A program made the position numbers and the translations under genes. A stretch of DNA of 64,000 bases from the NCBI GenBank assembly GCA_030374805.1, contig JARGSG010000004.1, positions 1,612,001 through 1,676,000 on the forward strand. The letters run 5' to 3'. The first letter of the stretch is position 1, and every line of letters begins with the position of its first letter. The DNA is from Gracilaria gracilis (lineage: Eukaryota > Rhodophyta > Florideophyceae > Gracilariales > Gracilariaceae). Below are positions 44,500 through 53,537 of this stretch, in pieces. The notes beneath the pieces are model-generated. The model was given only the letters and a program-made list of their open reading frames with translations, was not told where the DNA came from and made no database searches.

Positions 44500-45770
44500 T
44501 TACTCGAAGAATGAACACCAATAAATCTGGATACCGAGCCGGTAGAAGATGAGATCCCATGCTCTATCATCTCTACACACCCAGGTGAGGATGTTGGTAC
44601 CATAGAAGGTTACTGGACCTTACCCGAAGAGGATACGTGGTTTGGCGAAGCCATCGCTCGAGTGATACTCACCCTTGAGAAACCAGACTTCATGCCGATT
44701 CCCCGTGAGAAATCCTTGAGAGAGCAAGTATACGACGTTTATTGCCACTTTCTCATGGACCAAGGAGGTGTAAAGGACTGAAACTTTGACGTCGATCGAA
44801 ATTGTTTCCTTTTCATGCGAGCTCCTATCAATGGTTTCTCTCAGAAGGTAGTACCCAATGTGCTGCGCCCTCGGGTGATGTATCTTGCACACTACCCAAG
44901 GCTATCAGGACACCCTGGAGATACGATGATGTATTACATACCCTATAAACCTCGAATATGGCCAAAATATGGCCGAGATATGGCCGAAATGTGGCCGTTT
45001 AACTCGAAAAGTTAGGAGAACGTTTAAAAAGCGGAGATAAGCAAGTTTCTTTTTTCTTCATATGGCCAAACTATGGCCCAAATTTGGCCTAAATATAGCC
45101 GAAGTGTACACGTGTCAGTTGACGAAAGTACTTTTTTCCGTAGTTACACCTCTGAAATTTTCGTGCTAAACGGCCACATTTCGACCATATCTCGGCCATA
45201 TTTGGGCCATATTCGAGGTTTATAGGGAAATTGAGGCAGGGATATTATTGGCACCATAAGAATCATGATATATCTGCCTTTCCAGGCCAGTGTGAGTCGT
45301 GTGTACGAACCTCTGGAGGTCTCCGCAAGCATAGAAAATACTTGAAACTATTTTTTCTACGGATCCTGTCGAGTTCCTGGCAATAGATCTTCTAGGTCCA
45401 TCGCCGAAAACCATAAAGAGATATCAGTACATCATCGTAATCCCTGACAGGTTCTCGAAGTTTCAAATATCAATAAAATTGAAGGACACGAAGTCTAAGA
45501 CCCTCGCGGTAGCGTTCTTGAACAATTGAATTTACCCTTATGGTTTACCCCTACATATCAGCGTACTGACAATGTTCAAATTTAGCTTCTAAGTTCTTCG
45601 AAGCTATGTGTAATATATTTGGTTTTAAGCACTACTTCAGCACTGCCTATCATCCGCAAACGAACGGACAAATAGAGCGTTCTAACCCATTACTGGTAAA
45701 CTAATTGCGTCACTCTACGGAGAAGTATCAAACTGGTTGGGATGAGCTTTTTCTGCCAATGGTGTTTCTC
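44500..45770 (+). mobile_element. Fragment of the same Ty3/gypsy family: RNase H end and integrase, interrupted by a MITE
   Basis: It corresponds to the integrase-bearing part of the 58.3-59.3 kb copy (EGYWTLPEEDTWF and LRPRVMYLAHYPRLS are recognisable). The 287-bp inverted-repeat element at 44941-45227 is inserted in it. It breaks off at about 45.77 kb against the ParB-like gene. Its order relative to the preceding fragment (integrase to the right of the chromodomain part) shows that the two are separate or rearranged pieces. It is a fossil with many breaks. Confidence 0.75.
44941..45227. mobile_element. 287-bp MITE with 11-bp-periodic terminal inverted repeats
   Basis: The ends CCCTATAAACCTCGAATATG and its complement run inward for about 60 bases with few mismatches. 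Inside each arm the words ATATGGCCAAA, ATATGGCCGAG, ATATGGCCGAA and ATGTGGCCGTT follow at exact 11-base steps; the middle has more (CTATGGCCCAA, ATTTGGCCTAA). No coding capacity. It is inserted in an old retroelement fragment, hence younger than it. The regular subterminal words look like an array of transposase-binding sites. I could not settle the target duplication. Confidence 0.8.
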
Positions 45771-45773
45771 GTC

Positions 45774-46696
45774 CACGACGTTCTGCACAAAAGATACCGT
45801 GCTATGGTTTTGTCTGCAAATGACATCTTGAGCACATTTGAGCTCATTTCGTTGAGAAGATTGCCGAGTCCTAGTACCTCGTTCATTTTCATGGCCTTCC
45901 CATCCTTCCTTCCCTACAGCACAACATCCAAAGAACGGACTATATACTCCCACTTCCCGCCTTCCCCATGCAAGTCTCGTAGCACAAGAACTCGGTGGTA
46001 TCCGTCTATGAAGGTTACGGGCACAACAATTCTCCTATCAACAACTATTTCATTCACATCATACTCTCCTGGAGATGCCACAGAAATAGAACCAGCAGAC
46101 GGAAGCCACCCAAAGTTGAGACATTTCATCATCGTCGCCTCCTTGTGTCCCAGATTCACACTTCGTACTCTCTTCTTCGGGATTTCAATCATCTTCATAT
46201 CCATCAGCAACCTGCGCTGAACATAGTCGGCGACGGAAATCTTCTTGAGAGACAGGGTGTTGTCCACCTCCTCCGACGAAACACTGTCTCCTACATCGAA
46301 AACATTCTCCTCCGGGTCAGTAGGTGGAGCCTTACTCGTCTGAAAGACCTCCACAATATCGTCTTCGGAGTCCTCTACGATACTAACGCTCGCTCCCACG
46401 GGCTTCTTCAGCCGGTGAGAAGACCTTCCTGGAGTTCTGGAAGCTTCCTCAGCAGGTTTCTCGACCTCCAGAGCAACCACTTTCTCAGGATGAGATGTAA
46501 AAGAATTGCCAGCCCCGGGCTCTGAAGTAGGACTTTGCAAAATCTCGATTGGGTCCATCATCAAAGTATCCGACGCATACAACCCAGCCCAGAACAACTC
46601 GCTCAGCGTACTCGGTGGGTCTTCAGGACTTTGAAAACGGTAAGAGTACTTCGGGCTTCCATGAATTATAATCTTCGTCCTCCAAAACACAACCAA
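45774..46696 (-). pseudogene. ParB-like-domain protein gene, interrupted by a stop and truncated
   Basis: The first 260 codons (46696-45914) start with a variable, acidic N-terminal half (EDSEDDIVEVFQ, VSSEEVDNTLSLKKI). They lead into CLNFGWLPSAGSISVAS and VVDRRIVVPVTFIDGYHRV, where the DGYHR core is the hallmark of ParB/Srx-like folds (family: iDGhHR). An amber codon at 45914-45916 ends this frame, but the same frame goes on with coherent protein sequence (GRKDGKAMKMNEVLGLGNLL, then NEMSSNVLKMSFADKTIA), like the helical region that follows the ParB-like domain in related proteins. It breaks off at the retroelement fragment near 45.77 kb. In bacteria such domains bind DNA and CTP or act as nucleases. 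In this genome it could be a host gene or a gene of the element defined by the nearby 11-bp repeats. No function is assigned. Confidence 0.5.
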
Positions 46697-46889
46697 GTCT
46701 TCACCTTATAGGGCAGTCACGCTTAGAATATGCCCATGGAGCGAACGGGAAAGAACCTTCTTGGCACCACCGGTGGACCCCACACCTCTCATCTCCGCGG
46801 TTCCCACTTTCACCCTGCTCTTTTCTTTCCCAACCGTCACAAAAAAATGCACGGCGTTGCCGCCTTACACTACCGGCGTAGCACCCTGT

Positions 46890-47215
46890 AAACATCTTGG
46901 GGGGCCCAAGTGTGGCCGACAGATGTCCGTAAAAGGGCCCTGTTTGCACTACTAATGCAGTACAAAACTGGTACAAAATTAGGACAAAATATGGCCGAGA
47001 GGGGCACAAAAAGTTGGGACCAAATAATGCCCTATTCAGAATGCCACGAAATGGCCAATTAAAGGCCGACAACAGTCCGCTACACGTATCTTGTTGTAAA
47101 CTGGTAGAGGGAACATGTCTGTCGCAATTGGGACAGAATGAGGGCAAAGCATGGCCGAAACGTGTCCAAATCGGTCGCAAATGGGTCATGTTGGAAATGC
47201 CCATATTGGTACCAT
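46890..47215. repeat. Tract with an 11-bp period, next to the ParB-like gene
   Basis: Two runs keep an exact 11-base step: about 46970-47045 (GTACAAAATTA, GGACAAAATAT, GGCCGAGAGGG, GCACAAAAAGT) and about 47128-47195 (TGGGACAGAAT, GAGGGCAAAGC, ATGGCCGAAAC, GTGTCCAAATC, GGTCGCAAATG). Consensus roughly NNGGNCAAANN. The open frame 46701-47204 on the minus strand is a by-product of this repeat. The tract lies about 190 bp upstream of the start of the ParB-like gene, so it could be a transposon end or a regulatory array. Confidence 0.65.
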
Positions 47216-47220
47216 TGTAG

Positions 47221-47728
47221 ATCTAAAGCTAGATCTGTATTCCACCCAAAGTGGTTCACTCTTACGCCCAGATGATGACTACATTAGGGCAGTACTAAGC
47301 GTATATAGGTGACGTTTCATAGCCCATCACAGTATCACTTATGAAATGTGAAGGCCTCTACGAGGCCCGTTGAGTAACGACAATACAACACGTTGCAGCA
47401 TCAATTAAGCACAAAGAATGGTCGTAAACTGCGCAAGATGATACTCTGGGAGATGAACAGTCTTCAAATAACCCTCCATGCGTACATCTAAGGTACGCAA
47501 TGAGACCAGCATATGGTCTTTATATCATATCTAAATCATACTTCAGTACCACCGAGGTGTAGTACCCAACTGCACGAGTGCCCTTTGGACTGTGGCGGCT
47601 TCGTTTGAAACAAAAGAAATATGGAACTCATTGACCAGGATAGTGCGGAGCACGACATGATACGGCGTACTCGAATCATATGCACTCTCACGTTCTGAAG
47701 GTCAAATGTGTGCTCATCCTCGACGACA
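47221..47728. other. Spacer left of the second CACTA-like copy
   Basis: I see no coding frame or clear repeat. The left terminus of the CACTA-like copy B should lie here, but no CACTA end was recognised by eye. Confidence 0.4.
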
Positions 47729-48976
47729 CTATGCCGCAGCAGACGATTGGCGTTTTGATCTCATGTTCTTCGGCTTCATCGCATTCTTCTTATGGCGCTT
47801 GTTGGACTTGTTCCTAGCCGGAGGTTCATCCTGACGGACCTGCTCAGCAGCAAGAACAACCCTCTTCGCACGCTTAACGGGCGCAATGCTATCTTCCTTA
47901 GACTTCTTGCGAATTGCTGTGTTGGGATGCAGAGGACGATTCTGGGATTTTCGAGGCCGCTTCTTGCCCAATGTTGAACGCTGAGGATTCTTCGAATTCC
48001 TATTCTCCTGAGCGGATTGCAGATTATCTCTAACGGAAGGCTCCAAAACATGATTACGAGTCCTCCCCGGTGCTTTAGGGCTTAGACGGTGTGTCTGCTA
48101 GACAAATTGTGGTGCGCTCTCCATGCATTGAGAGATAGTACTTGGTGTAGCCCAATGATCACCGTCTTCTTCAGAGCTTTCCACATCGTCTGACTCATCG
48201 CCCGATTCGTCGGTCTCCTTATCCTCGATGTCGCCCTCCGCCTCTCCATTGAGTTCATCGAGTGCATCATCATCCCTCTCTAAACCACTCAGAATGTCGC
48301 GTGCCACATCGCTGTGGAACGTTTTGGGCCTCACCATCGCTCCCATCACTTCGTCTTCGCTACCGGCATCAAGACGTCCAGCTGGAGTCCCCACTGTACC
48401 TTGATTGGCTGCCTCTTGTCTATCAGTTGGTGCATCTGGCAATGCTTCCGGCTTTCCAGGGGTTGGACGTACCACATGCTCCTTCGCCTGTCGCTTGCGG
48501 GCTTCCGCTGCCGCCTTCTTGTCCCTTTGAATAGCTTCTTTGATGAAATCATACAACACCCAGCCACTCTGGGCGGCCGAAAGAACACTGTAGCTCTCGA
48601 GAAGTTTTCTTTTGAGCTGCAGAAGTTGAGACGGAAATTCCTTCTTCACTGCACTATACGTACGCGTTCCGCGTTCCAAACCGATTCGATGATACAAGAA
48701 CCCGCGAATATCATCTTTTACTGCGTTGGCCATCGCAGCGTATATAGGGTAGTCAGCGACCATCGCTTCGTGCCCACGCCCCATCTGCTCCTGATACAGT
48801 CGGTTGAAGAGCGCCCGGGCAGACACTGTCGTACCAGTAGGAACCCCCGGACGATCTGTCTCTCTCAGTTTTCTCTTCATGGTCGCGGTCGGAATCATCA
48901 CCGAGTTTGCGGGAAGCGTATCTCTCAAACGATGATTATCAGAATCACGAGCTGCATTGCAGGTTGTATTATTCAA
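47729..48976 (-). pseudogene. Divergent partner protein of the CACTA-like element, copy B, one in-frame stop
   Basis: It is the best copy of the partner gene. Residues about 1-165 hold the shared helical domain (LPANSVMIPTATMKRKLRET, then DYPIYAAMANAVKDDIRGFL, then KEAIQRDKKAAAEARKRQ). Then come a linker and an acidic stretch (ETDESGDESDDVESSEEDGD). An amber codon at 48098-48100 ends the 292-codon frame, but the same frame continues to TGA/TAG-free basic sequence (KKRPRKSQNRPLH, KRAKRVVLAAEQ, KSNKRHKKNAMK) up to 47729, matching the basic tail of copy A. The stop is therefore probably a mutation inside a protein of about 415 residues. It is transcribed away from the truncated transposase at 49648, with 671 bp between the two starts. 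Confidence 0.7.
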
Positions 48977-49647
48977 CGGAAGAGGAGGAGCACTGCTGTT
49001 TCTGTTCTGGGTAGTGTCGTGATTCGATGCTCAATAAGAAACGTTTGCACTCTCATTCTGAATCGCACTATCTGCAGTTACGTGATGCGAAGTTCTGACA
49101 CTCATACTGTGGTGTTCGGTGAAAACTGTTGGCATGGTTAGTATCGGAGAAGGTATTGACTGCATTTGGGTAAATGTAACTGAAGTCTTACCTCGTTTTT
49201 CCGCTTCTCAAGGTTTTAGCGGTGGACGTGTACGATGAGAGTCAGGAATGTGGAGCAAGAGAGGACGTCAGCTGCTTGTAGTGTGAGAGGCCAAACGAAT
49301 AACCGGAGTAGCATGCCGGCAGAAGAAGGAGAGCAAGAGAGGGTTTATGAAGGCGCGGCAAAGCTCTTAAAGTACCTGAAGTGAAAAGTCCATCACGAAA
49401 TGAAAAACACAGCGATATTGAAAATTTTCCTTACTTTCAATACAAAAAGATGTGTGATAATGGCATGTAATTGAGCTCTCAACGTTTATCCTTCCGAGAG
49501 CGAATACCAGCGGTTCGAAGTTTAGCATACCGAAGTGATTTGCTGCATGAGTCGGTCTGCGAAACGTATCATATACTTAATAGTGTCTTCGAAGCGTTGT
49601 TGCAAAATATGAGAAGAGGATGAAAGAGATGCCGGTGGGAAATATCC
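48977..49647. promoter_or_regulatory. Divergent promoter region of CACTA-like copy B
   Basis: It lies between two genes facing outward, as at 39888-40602 in copy A, and should carry both promoters. The stretch 49380-49480 is AT-rich. There is no counterpart of the 63-bp palindrome seen in copy A. Confidence 0.4.
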
Positions 49648-50751
49648 TTGTGTAGAAAGACAAACAAAGAGCCAATTGACGAAGCTCATGAAAGTGCCAC
49701 AGTTAATACGAGTATGGAGGAAAATAAGGATATCGGGAGAACACAGAAACGGGCACGTGCAGCTGATGAAGAAGAGACGATGGGGCCCCACACATCACAA
49801 CCGCCATTCGACAACGCTGCAGAATATGGTTGTGCCTTTGAAGTTGATTCGGATAGGTCCATGGCTTCTCTCCATGGCACTTGTACCCATGTTGGATTTG
49901 TAAATATAGAGGACGAGCATCCTGGAATGAATCCTGTGGAGGATTCTCTGTTTGTTGCAGAACACCCTGCTACCCATCAGGATCGACGTACATCCTCAGA
50001 ACCAAGAGAAGACGAATTGTCACAAGATGAGTCTCTGTCAGCGCCTGAGAGTATCCATGCGTTGCCCATGAGTCTTTCGGAGCGCTCAGACTCGGTCGAC
50101 GTGCATGGTTTCGGGTTATTGGAAGACTGCAAAACAGAGAAGCAGATAGAGTACGAACGTTTGGCCATATTCATGTACAATGCTGAAATAACCAGTGTGT
50201 CTCAAAGGGCAATCGAGAGGCTGATGAGAGTATCCCCCCTCAATTCTTATTTTTCTTATAGAACGTTGTTCTCATATGCACTTCAGAAGTCTCACATCGA
50301 GAAGTCGTATGTAAAAGTGTGCGTGAATGGGCCTGCAGCCCAGGCAGGGAGGTTTTGTTCCGCGGCGTTCTGTCCCACCTGTCAGTCCGACTTTTCGCAG
50401 ATGTTGTCTATCAGTCTCACCAAGCTACTGCTTGAATTTCCGTTCGGAAGAAGGCTGGAATGGGAAGCCGAAGAGGTCGGAATGATCATAATGACTGAAG
50501 CTTGCTATGATTCTCGGAAAGGTCCTTCTATTTTTGATAAACTTGCTCATGCTATGGGCGAACAAAAGGGCGGCTGGGTTTCTACACAGATGAAATCCAT
50601 TGTGTCCACGCATCCAATGTCCGCGCGAAGGGCCTCTGATCTCAGGAAAAAGTCCGAACAATTGGCCGATCGCTACGAGATCAAGTGCGGCGTCGCTCAA
50701 CACATGCTTGAATACGATTTTGGATTCCCCGATGTCAACTCACTCGATTAG
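49648..50751 (+). CDS. Chimeric ORF: CACTA transposase N-terminus fused to an OMA1-like M48 peptidase C-terminus
   Basis: Residues 1 to about 250 parallel the N-terminus of the 983-residue transposase: YERLAIFMYNAEITSVSQRA against FERIVEFLFTAELSGISQNS, then YFSYRTLFSYA against AFSYRSLISYA, and a CPTC zinc-type pair against CPIC. After CPTCQSD (about 50390) similarity to the transposase ends and a different family begins: LLLEFPFGRRLEWEAEEVGM, IIMTEACYDSRKGPSIFDKL, then VSTHPMSARRASDLRK. This is the pattern of the C-terminal half of M48/OMA1 metallopeptidases (lPfsR..E.EAD.iGl..m..acYdp...STHP...R...L), including the third zinc-ligand Glu (EAE for EAD). The HExxH motif is absent, so it cannot be an active peptidase. 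The two parts are in one uninterrupted frame of 367 codons. OMA1 normally acts at the mitochondrial inner membrane. The origin may be insertion next to, or capture of, a host gene fragment. Confidence 0.7.
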   Translation: MCRKTNKEPIDEAHESATVNTSMEENKDIGRTQKRARAADEEETMGPHTSQPPFDNAAEYGCAFEVDSDRSMASLHGTCTHVGFVNIEDEHPGMNPVEDSLFVAEHPATHQDRRTSSEPREDELSQDESLSAPESIHALPMSLSERSDSVDVHGFGLLEDCKTEKQIEYERLAIFMYNAEITSVSQRAIERLMRVSPLNSYFSYRTLFSYALQKSHIEKSYVKVCVNGPAAQAGRFCSAAFCPTCQSDFSQMLSISLTKLLLEFPFGRRLEWEAEEVGMIIMTEACYDSRKGPSIFDKLAHAMGEQKGGWVSTQMKSIVSTHPMSARRASDLRKKSEQLADRYEIKCGVAQHMLEYDFGFPDVNSLD

Positions 50752-50796
50752 CTTTTGCGTCTTTGCATTGGAAACTAACTTTCAACACTTTGGCAA

Positions 50797-51290
50797 ATGT
50801 TGCATGTGTATACCCCGCCGATTCCAAGCCTTTGCAAATTCATTCAAAGCGGATGCGTGCACGAGCTAGCCAAATCTGGGCGAAGAACCTTGATCGTAAA
50901 TCTGGTTCAGATTCTCGTTCACATGCTTCATATACAAGCCATGGGCGTGGCCGAGACCTCGCAGAATGATGCCGGCTCCATCAGACCTCATCACCAGCGA
51001 GGACTCTGCAAAACATGCAAAAGTCACTGTGTGGCACAATTTTACACCACCCACGTGCCTGCTCTACACCCTCACGATAGTTTCCCCCTATCTAATTAGT
51101 ACACAGGAGTTCGTTGCTACGAATGCGGCACAAATGAAAAGGATGTACAGCACGTTTTATTGCTCTGCCTTACTTACAAACGGCACCTTGCGTGAGGAGT
51201 TGCTATCTACCACTGGCAGGAGGAAATGATTACCCTTGTACACAGTGGTCACAGCAGTTCTTCGCTTCTCTGAGGTAAGATATCTCCGTC
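50797..51290 (+). pseudogene. LINE (non-LTR retrotransposon) 3'-end relic
   Basis: Across frames the segment gives VAQFYTTHVPALHPHDSF, then CYECGTNEKDVQHVLLLC. This resembles the C-terminal Cys/His motif after the reverse transcriptase of many LINEs (C.eCG..E...HvLl.C..y...R). A frameshift lies within this motif (LREELLSTTG continues in another frame) and a stop precedes it. The second relic at 52105-52455 has the same order of motifs. No reverse transcriptase core was found, in keeping with the 5' erosion of old LINE copies or with heavy decay. It lies right behind the chimeric transposase-peptidase ORF. Confidence 0.5.
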
Positions 51291-51299
51291 TCGAGATGT

Positions 51300-52100
51300 T
51301 TTCTCATTTCATCAAGTAAGATATTTCAAGTCCGAAATGAAGACGAAAAAAGACGAACTTCCAGCATCAGATACAAGTGATCTTGGTGTACACCTCAGGT
51401 GTTGTTCTTTCTTTTTAACTGTCAGTCTCGCAATCAACATGATAGTAAGCGCAAATTGTACCCTCGTACTGAGTGCTTGGCTTCGGTGTGGAAGCAGCAA
51501 CAAGCATTCTTGGGTCCGTAGTTAGCAACTACCAACCTAAACATGCTTCTCACACGATGTTGTGTTGTGATGTCTCACAACAAACGTAGCGCGTCGTGAA
51601 GAGCTGTCAACAGAACGGCAAGAAGGCAAGTCCACAATGATAATGTAACAGCTCCGACCAGGCTACTGTACTACCATTATGGACAGTGTCATTCTTCTTC
51701 ATGATTAGCTGCCCCGAGCGTGTTCTGGCCTGGAAGGCCTGTATAGAGAGAACTGTGTCGATCAGCCGGTGTCCCATACTTTGGTTTTGTCGTGCTTGTC
51801 TACGAGCTCATTTTCTAGACATCGAAAAGGCTCATATCCAAGCAGTATAAACATCGGTTTCGACATTTGCCCGTTTTGTACATGTACATAGGTCTCTTCT
51901 CATTTATGAGATACCTACGCTTATTCTCTCGTGTCTCGTTCTACAAGGTGTAACTTTCTTGCTATCTAAAGAGTTCGCTCTCGTCCTGGTATTTCTCAAA
52001 AAAGCACTATTGCAAGATGGTTCCACGCCGTTTGTGAAACTACGCATCGCCGTTTCTCAGTTCGTCACCAAAACTTTGACATTGCTCACACAATTTGTTT
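51300..52100. other. Spacer without a recognisable gene
   Basis: Only short chance frames (for example 51312-51525 on both strands). No repeat or motif was recognised. Confidence 0.45.
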
Positions 52101-52104
52101 GTCT

Positions 52105-52455
52105 CTACTTCTTTATTGTGGACAGCAGTTTTCTATTCGCTAAACTGAAGTGAAGCTCTAAATGAAGCTTTCCGTCTTCAGGAAGGCCAAGAATTTGTTT
52201 GGTTCCTGTCGAATTCAAATTCTGTAGGGACGATTTTGTGGCTGGAGGCAGATTTCTTACGAGCTCTTGTCGTGATGAGTTTGTTAGCGAACATCGAAGA
52301 ACAACGTGCTTACAAGTCTTGTTCACTCTCGTCCCGCATTCGACCCGTTTTTTAAAACGCTTTACTTTCTTGTCAAGAAATGGCGCCACTGGATACCACT
52401 CGGGCACATGTTCTGAGTAGAACTGTGCCAGTATATATTGCTTGTCAAAAGACAT
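52105..52455 (-). pseudogene. Second LINE 3'-end relic, opposite strand
   Basis: The 116-codon frame reads YILAQFYSEHVPEWYPVAPF, then VECGTRVNKTCKHVVLRCSL, then SRQELVRNLPPAT. This parallels the relic at 50797-51290 (VAQFYTTHVPALHP...CGTNEKDVQHVLLLC). The first Cys of the usual pair is replaced by Val. Both are probably tails of the same LINE family. The reverse transcriptase part is not visible upstream (higher coordinates). Confidence 0.5.
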
Positions 52456-53221
52456 CTCTGCAAGGGTAGAATGTTATCTACAATCTAAACAGTCCAAGCA
52501 TGGCAAAGTGCTAGCTTGCAAATTTTACACCAACTTCCAAACATAACTAGATTGTTTTAGCGGGAGCATGAGGTAAGTTGGGCTATTTTGCGGCCAGTGA
52601 GAAAGCGTTGTCACCACAACGGACATAGTCTGTTCCAATTAAAAAACTCCAAAAAATCAAGCCATGCAATGACGCCTTCGTGCGGACAGTTTTCGGTACT
52701 CGTCGTTACTTCTAGACCATGTATTGGCCATCTACAGTACCAACCCGGCCCGGAACCACTGTTCACTGGGAGCAGCGGGCGGAGGCTTCCTCGTCATTGC
52801 TCGGGCTGATGGCATACGCGGCGTAGTGCCTTTTGCCCTCCCTCTCCCTCGTGTTAGGGGCGGCATTTCTGACACCCCTGCACTTGGGTTCGGTCGTCTT
52901 GAGTCCCGCCCCCTTTTATGCTTGCGAGGCGGTATCGCAGTTACACGTGGCTGATAGATTCGAAAAGGGTGTTTACGACCGTCGAGAATGCTCGCGAGAT
53001 CAGTTAGCTAGTTGCAACCTTCGCTCCCGTTCCTTTCCGTCTACTTCATCAAGGATGCGCGTCCGCTTAATATTGGTTTAAACTATACACTGTTCTCATA
53101 TAAAATTTTATAGCCTACTCGCAACACCTTTACAAAGCTACATCAAGCTACTAATATCTATAGTACACTTGTATGAGGAATAAAGAAATAAGTAAAATTT
53201 GTGGCGGACTAATTTCACTTT
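52456..53221. other. Spacer without a recognisable gene
   Basis: A GC-rich patch at 52730-52950 is flanked by AT-rich sequence. The open frames there (52588-53081) lack family motifs. Confidence 0.45.
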
Positions 53222-53295
53222 AAGACAGCGGAACGGGGTGTCGTGGCGCTTCATCGGTCCACCGATGAAGCGCCACGACACCCCGGTCTACTGTC
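53222..53295. repeat. 74-bp hairpin, copy 1
   Basis: The inner 24 bases of each arm (GGGGTGTCGTGGCGCTTCAT...) are perfectly complementary around a 2-base loop, and the outer AGACAG ends pair too. It is closely related to the hairpin at 54158-54229. AT-rich sequence (AAAAAATATTTTTTGA) follows directly. Confidence 0.85.
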
Positions 53296-53537
53296 TCAAA
53301 AAATATTTTTTGAGTTTTTTTGAAACGAGCGACTGGACAAAGAAGATATTTTATATTTTCAACATTTCATCCGAGCCACCCCGACCACACGTGTGCGGCT
53401 CTATAAAAGCCGTCCCTACTTTCCCTCCCAACACCTTCCACGCCCTACATTCTTCGTGATCACATCTTCTACCGGTACATATTCATTTTCTTCCACAACT
53501 GAAGTATATCTCGGTTGGGGGAATAGAACTATGTATC

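Noticed and set aside
45774-46696. Bacterial chromosome-partition gene (contamination)
   Set aside because: Only the short ParB-like core is shared; the acidic N-terminus, the neighbouring eukaryotic transposons and the lack of a partner parA or an operon argue against bacterial DNA.
46701-47204. 167-codon minus-strand ORF in front of the ParB-like gene
   Set aside because: More than half of it runs across the 11-bp-periodic tract, which keeps a frame open by chance; it has no domain.
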